Assembly (NCBI GenBank): GCA_009774615.1
Contig: VSOC01000075.1
Span: 1 to 18,172 of the forward strand
Direction of reading: 5' to 3'
From: Lachnospiraceae bacterium
GTDB taxonomy: Bacteria; Bacillota; Clostridia; Lachnospirales; Lachnospiraceae
DNA length: 18,172 nt
Part shown: in pieces, positions 1 to 7,083 of the stretch
Layout: each line of letters starts with the position of its first letter
How positions within the stretch are numbered: position 1 is the stretch's first letter
The notes under the pieces: model-generated
Told to the model about the DNA's origin: nothing
Seen by the model: the letters and a program-made list of their open reading frames with translations, nothing else
The model's database searches: none
Made by a program: the position numbers and the translations under genes

Positions 1-3
1 CTT

Positions 4-63
4 TGTCAATATGTTTTTCATGTTTTTTCAAGTTTTTCATGTTTTTTCAAGTTTCATGTTTTT
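4..63 (-). promoter_or_regulatory. Phased A-tract repeat upstream of a -35 box
   Basis: On the minus strand, runs of 5-6 adenines recur every 9-10 bases (T-runs on the plus strand at 14-18, 23-28, 33-37, 42-47 and 59-63, with a short one at 52-54). A perfect TTGACA follows immediately (plus-strand TGTCAA at 4-9). The core is a 19-bp unit repeated exactly at 14-32 and 33-51. Helically phased A-tracts are known to bend DNA, and A-rich DNA next to a -35 box can act as an UP element. The -10 box and the gene served would lie beyond the left edge, so promoter function is inferred. Confidence 0.45.
14..51. repeat. 19-bp tandem repeat, two exact copies
   Basis: Two identical 19-base units (14-32 and 33-51) are followed by a shortened third copy from 52 to about 63. 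The unit is T-rich on the plus strand, with TCATG and TCAAG spacers between the T-runs. It lies in the non-coding gap after the cvpA-family gene. Confidence 0.8.
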
Positions 64-135
64 GATCCGCATTTTTTAATTTCTTTATAGCAAATTTTAA
101 GTTTTATTCTCAGCTTCCGCATCTGCTTTCTCCAG

Positions 136-858
136 CTACTTCCAAAGAATGCTTAGAAAAAACTGTGAAAGCAGGTTATTATGGTAGAGCCAGGCAATCC
201 ACGGTGTTTGCTCTATGCTGCTTAAAATATAATTTCCCCAATCCGTACTGACAAATATATTTAACGCAAGGCAGGCAACCCAGAAATAGGACAGTGCCAT
301 CATCACACCAAGTACAGCGCCCGCAATCTGATTCAGCCCGTAAAGAACAGGAAGCCGTGCGATAAGGTTCAGACATCGGCTTAATACGTGCAGTCCGACA
401 TTCATTGTTATAAATAACAGGACAAATGCCAGAGCATTGATGATTCGCCCGGCAAGAAAAGATGCTATGTAATCGATAAATCCATCCACCCCCAGAATCC
501 GGTAAATTTCTTCATTATTATTTTCTACTAAAATCTGTTTAACAGACTTTGGCAATGGCATTTCTTCAATGGCTGCCCGCTGCTGCGCCGGTAAATTCAT
601 GTTTCCGGTTATCCTTTCCAACCCGATTGCCTCTTCCAGGCTTTCCTGCATCCACTGCTGAATTCCTGTATTCTCTTTCAAAAATGCTGTCAGCGGCGGC
701 ATTGCCATGCGGACGGCTCCCAGGGAGAGAAGCAAAGCTGCCATAGATACGGTCAGGCGCAAAAATCCCCGATAATGTCCGTAAAGGGCCATCCCCACCA
801 AATAAGCACCCATAAGAAGGGAGAGCCAATGCCCCTGCAATACTTCCACAATTTCCAT
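136..858 (-). CDS. CvpA-family membrane protein
   Basis: A 240-residue integral membrane protein with an N-terminal hydrophobic pair (about residues 12-50), a soluble central section (about 55-125) and two or three further membrane segments towards the C-terminus. The layout and the 'GHYRGFLRL' stretch after the first segment fit the CvpA / colicin V production family, whose members are bacterial inner-membrane proteins of poorly defined function. A longer ORF begins at 879, but the internal ATG at 858 is preceded by GGAGGAAG about 5 nt away, so I start it there. It is the last gene seen on this strand. The 250-nt gap to the HAD gene suggests it may have its own promoter. Family assignment is by overall pattern and moderately sure; the cellular role cannot be told. 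Confidence 0.75.
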   Translation of the reverse strand: MEIVEVLQGHWLSLLMGAYLVGMALYGHYRGFLRLTVSMAALLLSLGAVRMAMPPLTAFLKENTGIQQWMQESLEEAIGLERITGNMNLPAQQRAAIEEMPLPKSVKQILVENNNEEIYRILGVDGFIDYIASFLAGRIINALAFVLLFITMNVGLHVLSRCLNLIARLPVLYGLNQIAGAVLGVMMALSYFWVACLALNIFVSTDWGNYILSSIEQTPWIAWLYHNNLLSQFFLSILWK

Positions 859-939
859 ACCTTCCTCCAATCTGTACATGTTTTTATCTGACCTGCTTTT
901 CCGTCAGAACATTAATATTATGGTTCACATGCATTCACT

Positions 940-969
940 GCAGCCAGAAGCCGTATGCTTCTTTTCTGC
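940..969. other. Hairpin in the gap upstream of cvpA
   Basis: GCAG and CTGC flank AGAAGC-CGTAT-GCTTCT: a perfect 6-bp stem with a 5-nt loop, extended by 4 outer pairs after a small internal loop. No U-tract follows on either strand, so it does not look like an intrinsic terminator. It would lie in the 5' leader of the cvpA-family transcript. Function unknown. Confidence 0.35.
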
Positions 970-1107
970 ATTGCATATAAAGAAAAAAGCCGCGACAATC
1001 ATAGAAAATGCCGGGCAATTTATCTTTTGATTCATCAAATACTTTTTGGCAAATAAGAGAAACAAGCAAACGTCTTCTGCTGTTTTTTTATTTCGGATAA
1101 CTTCGGA

Positions 1108-1950
1108 TTACACATCCTCTTCCGGCAGCTGCAAAAAATGCCGGATAGCAGCGGCAACTCCGTCTTCTTCATTCGACAGGGTAATATAATCCGCTTTCTG
1201 CTTCAGCATTTCCATGCTGTTTGCCATGGCCACACCGATTCCGGCGGCTTCAATCATGCTTAAATCATTGCTGCCGTCCCCCATGGCCATCGTCTGTTCC
1301 CGTTTTAAGCCAAGGTAATCGGCCAGATGCAAAAGTGCGTTCCCTTTTGTCGCTGCTGCTGCATTAATTTCTACATTATAATCTAAAGATGAGGTTACGG
1401 CCAGTTCTTTATGCTGTTCCAGTTTTTCCCAAAGTTCCTGCCGCAGTTTTTTATCTTTGGTAAAGATATTGATTTTTTCCACAGGAGTCTTTAAAGATTT
1501 TACCAGGGCAAGTTCATCCTCTACTTCATCACGGCTGCTGAGCACCAGGCGCTGCATTGCCGGAGGAAGCCCATAATCTTCCAGATGATTGCGGAAACGG
1601 GCTTCCATTTTCCCCCTGCCGTCAATGTAGGGATCGTAGGCCACAGGATAATGAGAAATCCATTCTAAAATTTCAAAGGCAAGTTCCCAGTGAATCAGTT
1701 CCTGCGAAATCAGCTTTCCCTCCCGAAAATCCTCGACCCTTGCCCCATTAGTGAGAATCGCATAGCGGATTCCGGCAATCTCCCGAATCATTTCAGGGAT
1801 TCCGGCTGCCGGACGACCAGTCGCCGGCACAATCAAGATCCCGTGACGAATACAGCTTTCCAGGGCTTTTCGGTTTTTCGGAGATAATTCCTTCTGATCA
1901 TTGAGCAGGGTTCCATCCATATCTAACGCAATTAATCGAATATCCATCAT
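1108..1950 (-). CDS. Cof-type HAD-IIB family phosphatase
   Basis: A 280-residue haloacid dehalogenase superfamily hydrolase, probably a cytoplasmic phosphatase of sugar phosphates or related metabolites. The four HAD motifs are visible: motif I 'LDMDGTLL' with nucleophile Asp10 and Asp12; motif II Thr44 in 'VPATGRP'; motif III Lys202 in 'TKGNAL'; and motif IV 'GDGSNDLSMIEAAG' with Asp225 and Asp229. The large cap between motifs II and III, and the total length, are those of the Cof/YidA (IIB) class. The start ATG shares ATGA with the stop of the upstream TPR gene, implying translational coupling; a second ATG follows directly and cannot be excluded. Substrate specificity cannot be read from sequence in this family. 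Confidence 0.9.
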   Translation of the reverse strand: MMDIRLIALDMDGTLLNDQKELSPKNRKALESCIRHGILIVPATGRPAAGIPEMIREIAGIRYAILTNGARVEDFREGKLISQELIHWELAFEILEWISHYPVAYDPYIDGRGKMEARFRNHLEDYGLPPAMQRLVLSSRDEVEDELALVKSLKTPVEKINIFTKDKKLRQELWEKLEQHKELAVTSSLDYNVEINAAAATKGNALLHLADYLGLKREQTMAMGDGSNDLSMIEAAGIGVAMANSMEMLKQKADYITLSNEEDGVAAAIRHFLQLPEEDV

Positions 1951-4379
1951 GACATAAAATGCTCTTCCTTTAAAATTAATAAGCCTTCTTTATCGTATTT
2001 TGAAGAAAACAACCCCGTGATTCGCTTTCCCAGCGAAGGTTTCTCCGCACGATCGGCTGCTTCTTCAATTAAATCCTCTGCTGCTGTTTTCGTCAGTGCT
2101 ATGCCGTCCTCTTCCATAATCTCCACCCGTTCGTACAGGGCAAGCATACTTTTCCTGGATATATTGCAGTCAATCTGGCTGGCATAGTGACAGCAATACT
2201 GCGCAAACTCATCAACATCCATAATCCGGTCGTCATCAGGTTCTTCCACCCTGTTTTTTTCCTGTTCTGCAAATGACGGCTCATCTGCAAAAGAAGCCTG
2301 CGGAGTTCTCATCTGAACAATATTGCTGGAAGCGGCGGTTTCTGCCCGGGAAATTTCAGCCCGAGCCATGTCTGTCTGATTTATTTCCGCCTGGCGTATT
2401 GGCTGTGCTGCTTCTTTACGTGGGTTCTGTGTCTGGGCTGCTTTTACATGTGAAGTTTCCACACGGGAAAATACCTGGGTATCTCCGGAAACCGGTGCTT
2501 TCAAATCCTCCGAAGTTTTTGCTGCCTTCACCATGTTAGAAGGCACCGCTTCCATATCTCTCTGCACAGCCGACGGGCGAACGGCTCCTGCTTCTCTCTG
2601 CGCAGCCGACGGGCGAACCGCTTCTGCCCCTCCCTGTACAACGGCCGGGCGAACTGGTCTTTCTTCCTTCTGCGGTCTTTCTTCTCTTCTCACGGCTGAC
2701 GGCTGCATCGGTTCGGATTCCGGCCTGCGATTCTGATTAAGCTTCTTAGCCCGGATAAAGAAAAACCTTTCAGCCTCCGATACAGAAGTTACGACCTGGA
2801 ATCTTTCCGCCAGAGAAGGGCTGATTCTGCGGATTCCTTCCATCTGGCGCGGGCTGTCTACCAGCACTACCAGCATCCCTGTTTTATCCTCTGCCAGAAA
2901 CTTATCCAGCTCCTCCAGCATGGCATCGCTTAAATCGCCTGCATTTTCCACGATCAAATCTTTGCCTTCCAGCTTTGAAGCGCTTGCCAGAATTCCTCTC
3001 TGGTTTAACTTTTCACCGCTGATCTTTGCCGCCGGATGTTTATAGGCCAGGATCACATGCGCTTTTTTCAGTGCCTCCACGGCAACCTCAAGTCCCTCCT
3101 GCGCTATCCTGGACTCCACCATAAGATGCCTGGGGAATGTTTGGGGTTTTGCCGGTTCCCTGGCTGCTGCAGCGTCCTCTGCCGGCTTTGCCGACTGGAT
3201 ATGACGGATTTCATCAAGAACCTTTGTCTTTTCCGGCTGTTCTCCTGCCTTTTTTAAATCCTTTACATTTGCCAGAACCCTGGTTTTTTCTTTTACAGGT
3301 TCTTCGCTGTAACTGTCCATGGAAATTTTTGACATTTCTTCAGCCAGACTCGCCTCAGCCTCGGCTTCTTTCATGCTGACTTGCAGGCTTTCCTCCGGTG
3401 AAACCGAAGTCGTCTGTCCCTGCGGTTTTGCTGCTGCGGCTGCAAAAGATGCCTCGATATTGGAAACCACAGACTCTTCCCGTGCCTGTTCTTTCCCTCT
3501 TGCATATGCAGGATTTAACGGGGACTCTGCATGGTTTTGATAGGCCGGTTCGGATGGCGCTTCTGTGTAATTCGGATAGGAAGGCTCGGACGGTGCTTCT
3601 GTATAACTCGGATAAACAGGTTCGGACGGCGGATTTGCATAGGCGGCTGCCACCTGATCGCGTCTGGCTGCCGCGGCCATCTCTTCTTCCTCCCGGGAAA
3701 CGGTTTCTTCTTTAGGCGTGAGGGCACTCACCCCATTTTGCTCAACCTGCCTTAATTTTTCTTCATACTTGTCCCGGTTTTCCACCAAATCCATCTGATA
3801 TTTTGTCAGGGGAGCATATTGAAGCTTCAGTTCCATCGCCTTATCCACATACTGCCCTAAACCAAAGAGCAGCATAATCTTATCGCAGGTTTTTACACAA
3901 TCATCGGCATTTCCCGCCTGATGGTATAATTCAGCCAGTTCATACAGCCATTTTTCATCCAGTTCAATGCTGGTATAGCTTTCCAGAGTATGAATCAGCT
4001 GCTCAACCGATGCTCCCTTCGCCTTTAAAATCAAATAGCGGAGAATATCCTGCCGGGAATCGTCCCCGGCCAGATCGCAGAACTCCCGGTAATAGGACTC
4101 TGCCTCAGCGATATCCCCTTCTTTTAACGCGAGCTGCGTCAGCTTGTACAGCAGCCTTTTTCCAATCGGCGCACGCTCAAAAGCAATCAGCAGGATATCC
4201 TTTGCTTCCTGATATTCTGCATTTTTCTCATACACCGATGAAATCATCGAAAGCAGATTGGCATTGCGCACCCGCCTCCAGTCGATGGTATCCGCAATTT
4301 TCATCGCGGTTTCAAAATCACCCTTGCTCACCATCTTTTTAATCTGGTCTACTTTGATATTAAACTCATGTTTATCCAT
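1947..4379 (-). CDS. TPR protein with degenerate AAA+-like domain
   Basis: A long (810 aa) soluble protein with no signal peptide. Residues 1-200 are helical TPR-like repeats ('GDFETAMKIAD', 'AEYQEAKDILLIAFERAP', 'GDIAEAESYYREF'). Residues 205-415 are charged low complexity, including a 12-residue Pro/Ser/Glu/Tyr repeat (about 251-290). Residues 415-545 resemble an AAA+ core: a degenerate Walker-B-like 'DLIVENAGDLSDAML' and a following 'GMLVVLVDSPRQMEGI' strand, but no GxxxxGK[ST] P-loop. A second linker (about 550-715) carries another 12-residue repeat. The C-terminal ~95 residues are folded and helical, ending 'KYDKEGLLILKEEHF'. The start has AGGAG 9 nt upstream and lies 23 nt after recR, inside the dnaX-recR operon. 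I infer a scaffold rather than an active ATPase; the function is unknown. Confidence 0.85.
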   Translation of the reverse strand: MDKHEFNIKVDQIKKMVSKGDFETAMKIADTIDWRRVRNANLLSMISSVYEKNAEYQEAKDILLIAFERAPIGKRLLYKLTQLALKEGDIAEAESYYREFCDLAGDDSRQDILRYLILKAKGASVEQLIHTLESYTSIELDEKWLYELAELYHQAGNADDCVKTCDKIMLLFGLGQYVDKAMELKLQYAPLTKYQMDLVENRDKYEEKLRQVEQNGVSALTPKEETVSREEEEMAAAARRDQVAAAYANPPSEPVYPSYTEAPSEPSYPNYTEAPSEPAYQNHAESPLNPAYARGKEQAREESVVSNIEASFAAAAAKPQGQTTSVSPEESLQVSMKEAEAEASLAEEMSKISMDSYSEEPVKEKTRVLANVKDLKKAGEQPEKTKVLDEIRHIQSAKPAEDAAAAREPAKPQTFPRHLMVESRIAQEGLEVAVEALKKAHVILAYKHPAAKISGEKLNQRGILASASKLEGKDLIVENAGDLSDAMLEELDKFLAEDKTGMLVVLVDSPRQMEGIRRISPSLAERFQVVTSVSEAERFFFIRAKKLNQNRRPESEPMQPSAVRREERPQKEERPVRPAVVQGGAEAVRPSAAQREAGAVRPSAVQRDMEAVPSNMVKAAKTSEDLKAPVSGDTQVFSRVETSHVKAAQTQNPRKEAAQPIRQAEINQTDMARAEISRAETAASSNIVQMRTPQASFADEPSFAEQEKNRVEEPDDDRIMDVDEFAQYCCHYASQIDCNISRKSMLALYERVEIMEEDGIALTKTAAEDLIEEAADRAEKPSLGKRITGLFSSKYDKEGLLILKEEHFMS
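2547..2654. repeat. 36-bp tandem repeat, three copies, in the TPR gene
   Basis: Units at 2547-2582, 2583-2618 and 2619-2654 each end in GGGCGAAC and encode 12-residue repeats of the type 'VRPSAAQREAGA' in the C-proximal linker. The first two units are most alike; the third has diverged. Confidence 0.8.
3511..3636. repeat. 36-bp tandem repeat in the TPR gene, N-proximal linker
   Basis: Units at 3547-3582 and 3583-3618 are close copies. A more diverged unit at 3511-3546 and a partial one after 3619 flank them. They encode 12-residue repeats of the type 'PSEPSYPNYTEA'. The period equals that of the second repeat in the same gene, although the sequence is unrelated. Confidence 0.75.
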
Positions 4380-4402
4380 TCTTTTGCATCTCCTAACCCT
4401 GC

Positions 4403-4999
4403 CTACAGCTCTACCCTGCCCTCTAATGCCCGCAGAAGGGTAATCTCATCAATATATTCCAAATCCCCGCCCACCGGGACGCCGCTGGCAATCCGGCTGA
4501 CTTTAATTCCCGTGGGCTTTACCAGCTTGCTGATGTACATTGCCGTGGTTTCTCCTTCCAGGCTGGAATTGGTCGCAATAATTACTTCCCGTATCTCTGC
4601 CTGCAGCCTCTGCATTAACTCTTTCAGCCGGATATCATTCGGGCCGATTCCAAGCATGGGAGAAATCGCCCCATGAAGAACATGGTACACACCGTCAAAT
4701 TTCCCGGTTTTTTCATAAGCTGCCAAATCCCTTGGATTTTCCACAACCATAATCGTGCTGTGATCCCGCGTTTTACTGCTGCAGATCGGGCAGAGTTCCT
4801 GATCGGTCAGCGTAAAACATTCCTTACAGTACCGCACATGATTTTTTGCATCGGTAATGGCTTTTGCCAGCTGCTCGACCTGTTCTTTCGGCAGGTTAAT
4901 GATGTGAAAGGCCAGACGCTGCGCAGATTTTGCCCCTACGCCGGGAAGCTTGGACAATTCTTCAATTAACTTTGTAATCTGTCTGCTATAGTAATCCAT
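4403..4999 (-). CDS. recR: Recombination mediator protein RecR
   Basis: 198 residues, the standard RecR length. Acts with RecF/RecO in loading RecA at single-strand gaps. Visible features in order: an N-terminal helix-hairpin-helix region ('LSKLPGVGAKSAQRLAFH', residues 16-33); a C4 zinc finger (Cys58, Cys61, Cys70, Cys73); and a Toprim domain with 'MVVENPRDLAAYEKTG' and 'IIATNSSLEGETTAMYI' (about 84-155), where Glu87 is the expected acidic Toprim residue. 'GVPVGGDLEYIDEITLLRAL' closes the protein as in other RecRs. The ATG overlaps the ybaB stop by one base (TGATG), so the two are translationally coupled. Identification is secure. Confidence 0.97.
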   Translation of the reverse strand: MDYYSRQITKLIEELSKLPGVGAKSAQRLAFHIINLPKEQVEQLAKAITDAKNHVRYCKECFTLTDQELCPICSSKTRDHSTIMVVENPRDLAAYEKTGKFDGVYHVLHGAISPMLGIGPNDIRLKELMQRLQAEIREVIIATNSSLEGETTAMYISKLVKPTGIKVSRIASGVPVGGDLEYIDEITLLRALEGRVEL

Positions 5000-5355
5000 C
5001 AGAAAGGAAGGCCCCCGCCCAAACCGCCAAGTCCCCCGGTAAGCTTTGCCATCGCCTGGGAATTTGCTTCTTCCATCTGGCGCAGGGCTTCATTCGTCGC
5101 TGCCACAATCAAATCTTCCAGCATCTCGATATCCTCCGGATCAACAACCTCCTCGGAAAGCTTCACCGAAAGCACCTCTTTCTTTCCTGATACCGTAACG
5201 GAAACGGCACCGCCGCCGGCAGAAGCAGTAAATTCCTTGCTCTCCTGCTCCTTGGTCGCCTCCTCCATCTGACGCTGCATCCGCTGCACCTGCTTCATCA
5301 TATTATTCATGTTTCCGGGAATACCTCCTCCCGGAAAACCGCCTCGTTTTGCCAT
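4999..5355 (-). CDS. YbaB/EbfC-family nucleoid-associated protein
   Basis: 118 residues. Small DNA-binding dimer of the YbaB/EbfC family, nearly always encoded between dnaX and recR. The N-terminus is Gly/Met-rich ('GGGIPGNMNNMMKQVQRMQ'). It is followed by a long helix, the conserved 'GGGAVSVTVSGKKEVLSVKL' strand region (about 48-67), 'VDPEDIEMLEDLIVAATNEA' (about 71-90), and a Gly-rich tail ending in 'GGLPF'. It starts 6 nt after dnaX, with a GAGGAG ribosome binding site overlapping the dnaX stop, and shares one base with recR. The role at this locus (nucleoid binding or help to RecR) is known only from the family. Confidence 0.95.
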   Translation of the reverse strand: MAKRGGFPGGGIPGNMNNMMKQVQRMQRQMEEATKEQESKEFTASAGGGAVSVTVSGKKEVLSVKLSEEVVDPEDIEMLEDLIVAATNEALRQMEEANSQAMAKLTGGLGGLGGGLPF

Positions 5356-5361
5356 ATTCTG

Positions 5362-7083
5362 CTACTCCTCCTCTATTTCTATCCCTATATGAATCTTTTC
5401 TTTTAATTCCTCATCACTGACATAAACCGTGTTCAGCACTTCCCCGCTGCCCATCTGCCTCGTCTTTAAATAAATCTTCTTTTGATAATGCTCTTCAATA
5501 TACCGCTCAATCGCACCAATCACACTCGGACGATTTCCGATAGCATAATTGACCGGGTCCGAAAATACGATGCAAAGGCAGCTGTCCCCGGCCGGCTCCA
5601 CCACGGTTCCCCGAAAACTGGGGCGAACCGAAGTTCCCATCTGCCGGATAATATTGCCCCATTCATTCCGAATCAACTGTAAATCCTCAAGCTGAGCCTT
5701 AGGAATGGAAACCTGCTGGGGCACGGATAACGGCTGGGACGCTGTACCCGAATTAAGCTGCCCGCCTGCACCTGCTGCCCGGACGCCTTCCTGCCCTTTA
5801 CCGCCTGGAGGAAGCACTTCCTGTCCCGGAAAACCGGATAATCCGCCCGAAACCGCTTCCTGCCCCGGCAAACCGGATAATCCGCCTGAAACCGCAGCAA
5901 TTCCCCCGGCAGACACCGGAAAAGCTATCCCTTCTTCGACCCGGGCTTCCAGGCTGGAAATACGCTCCAGTAAAGATTCTATATTAACTTCCATCTCCGG
6001 TTTTGTCAACTTTATCAAGGCAATTTCAATTAAAATCCGCTTCTGGCTGGCATAGCGCAGCTGGTTTGACAGTTCCGAAAGTATCCGTATCTGGCGAATT
6101 AAGGTATTCCCGTCCGTCTTGCCTGCATCATTGGAAAGCTGTTTTAAGTTATCTTCCGACATATCGACAAGCCCGGCGGCATCCTCGGCAGACTGCATTA
6201 ACAGGAGATTTCGCAGATACCAGATGTAGTCATTGACAAACTGTCCCAGTTCCCTGCCCTGAATCACCATTTCTTCTAAGATAAGAATACAGTCCTTCGT
6301 CCTCTTCTCCATCACTGCGGAAAACATCTTAGAAAACAGGGTCTGATCCGCCGCACCTAAAATATCCAGAACATGGTCGTAGGTCAGCATTTCCCCAAAA
6401 TGAAAAGCTGTACACTGGTCAAGAAGACTCAGCGCATCGCGGAAGGCCCCGTCAGCTGCCCTGGCCAGATATAAAACGGCTTTTTCTTCGATATCGATGT
6501 GTTCCGCCTCTGTCACCTCCCGCAGCCTGTCCGCGATAACCCGGGCAGGAATACGCCGAAAATCATAGCGCTGGCAGCGGGAAAGAATCGTCACCGGAAT
6601 CTTGTGAACTTCCGTGGTCGCCAGGATAAAAATCACATAGGAGGGCGGTTCCTCTAAGGTCTTTAACAGCGCATTAAACGCCCCTATGGACAGCATATGC
6701 ACCTCGTCGATAATATAGACCCGAAACCGCCCCTGGGTGGGCGGATACTGCACTTGTTCCCGAATATCCCGAATATTTTCCACGCCGTTATTGGATGCGG
6801 CATCGATTTCCACCACATTCATGGAGGCCCCGGAAGCGATGGCCTGGCAGCTTGGACACTCGCCGCACGGACTTCCCTCCCGGGGATTATCGCAGTTTAC
6901 CGCCCGTGCAAAGATTTTGGCAATGCTGGTTTTTCCGGTTCCTCTGGTTCCGCAGAACAGATAAGCGTGACCGATTCTTCCGGAAACAATTTGATTTTTT
7001 AACGTCTGTACAATGAAATCCTGGCCTTTGACATCCTCAAAATCAACCGGACGCCACTTACGATAAAGCGCAGTGTAGGACAT
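5362..7083 (-). CDS. dnaX: DNA polymerase III subunit gamma/tau
   Basis: 573 residues: clamp-loader ATPase and replisome organiser. It begins 'MSYTALYRKWRP', typical of the family. Walker A 'GTRGTGKT' is at 45-52, a zinc module uses Cys64, Cys73, Cys76 and Cys79, Walker B 'IIDEVH' is at 124-129, and the 'SRC' arginine-finger motif is at 168-170. Domain III follows, then a Gly/Ser/Pro-rich linker (about 390-450) and a tau-like C-terminal domain. A GTG codon just upstream (7086) could also initiate, but the ATG at 7083 overlaps the phosphofructokinase stop as TGATG and gives the usual N-terminus. I saw no clear slippery site for a programmed gamma-producing frameshift. The linker contains a 13-residue tandem duplication. 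Confidence 0.97.
   Translation of the reverse strand: MSYTALYRKWRPVDFEDVKGQDFIVQTLKNQIVSGRIGHAYLFCGTRGTGKTSIAKIFARAVNCDNPREGSPCGECPSCQAIASGASMNVVEIDAASNNGVENIRDIREQVQYPPTQGRFRVYIIDEVHMLSIGAFNALLKTLEEPPSYVIFILATTEVHKIPVTILSRCQRYDFRRIPARVIADRLREVTEAEHIDIEEKAVLYLARAADGAFRDALSLLDQCTAFHFGEMLTYDHVLDILGAADQTLFSKMFSAVMEKRTKDCILILEEMVIQGRELGQFVNDYIWYLRNLLLMQSAEDAAGLVDMSEDNLKQLSNDAGKTDGNTLIRQIRILSELSNQLRYASQKRILIEIALIKLTKPEMEVNIESLLERISSLEARVEEGIAFPVSAGGIAAVSGGLSGLPGQEAVSGGLSGFPGQEVLPPGGKGQEGVRAAGAGGQLNSGTASQPLSVPQQVSIPKAQLEDLQLIRNEWGNIIRQMGTSVRPSFRGTVVEPAGDSCLCIVFSDPVNYAIGNRPSVIGAIERYIEEHYQKKIYLKTRQMGSGEVLNTVYVSDEELKEKIHIGIEIEEE
5817..5894. repeat. 39-bp tandem duplication in the dnaX linker
   Basis: Two 39-base copies (5817-5855 and 5856-5894) differ at only a few positions. 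They encode the 13-residue repeat 'AVSGGLSG(L/F)PGQE' in the flexible linker between the clamp-loader core and the C-terminal domain of DnaX. This looks like a recent in-frame duplication. Confidence 0.85.

Noticed and set aside
3511..3636. CRISPR-like array from the regularly spaced repeats
   Set aside because: The repeats are contiguous 36-bp in-frame coding units without spacers.
3841..3849. Isolated perfect DnaA box in the TPR gene
   Set aside because: A single copy without neighbours is compatible with chance plus coding constraint.
5362..7083. Programmed frameshift in dnaX producing gamma
   Set aside because: No A AAA AAG-type slippery heptamer with the expected phase and following stem was found by eye.
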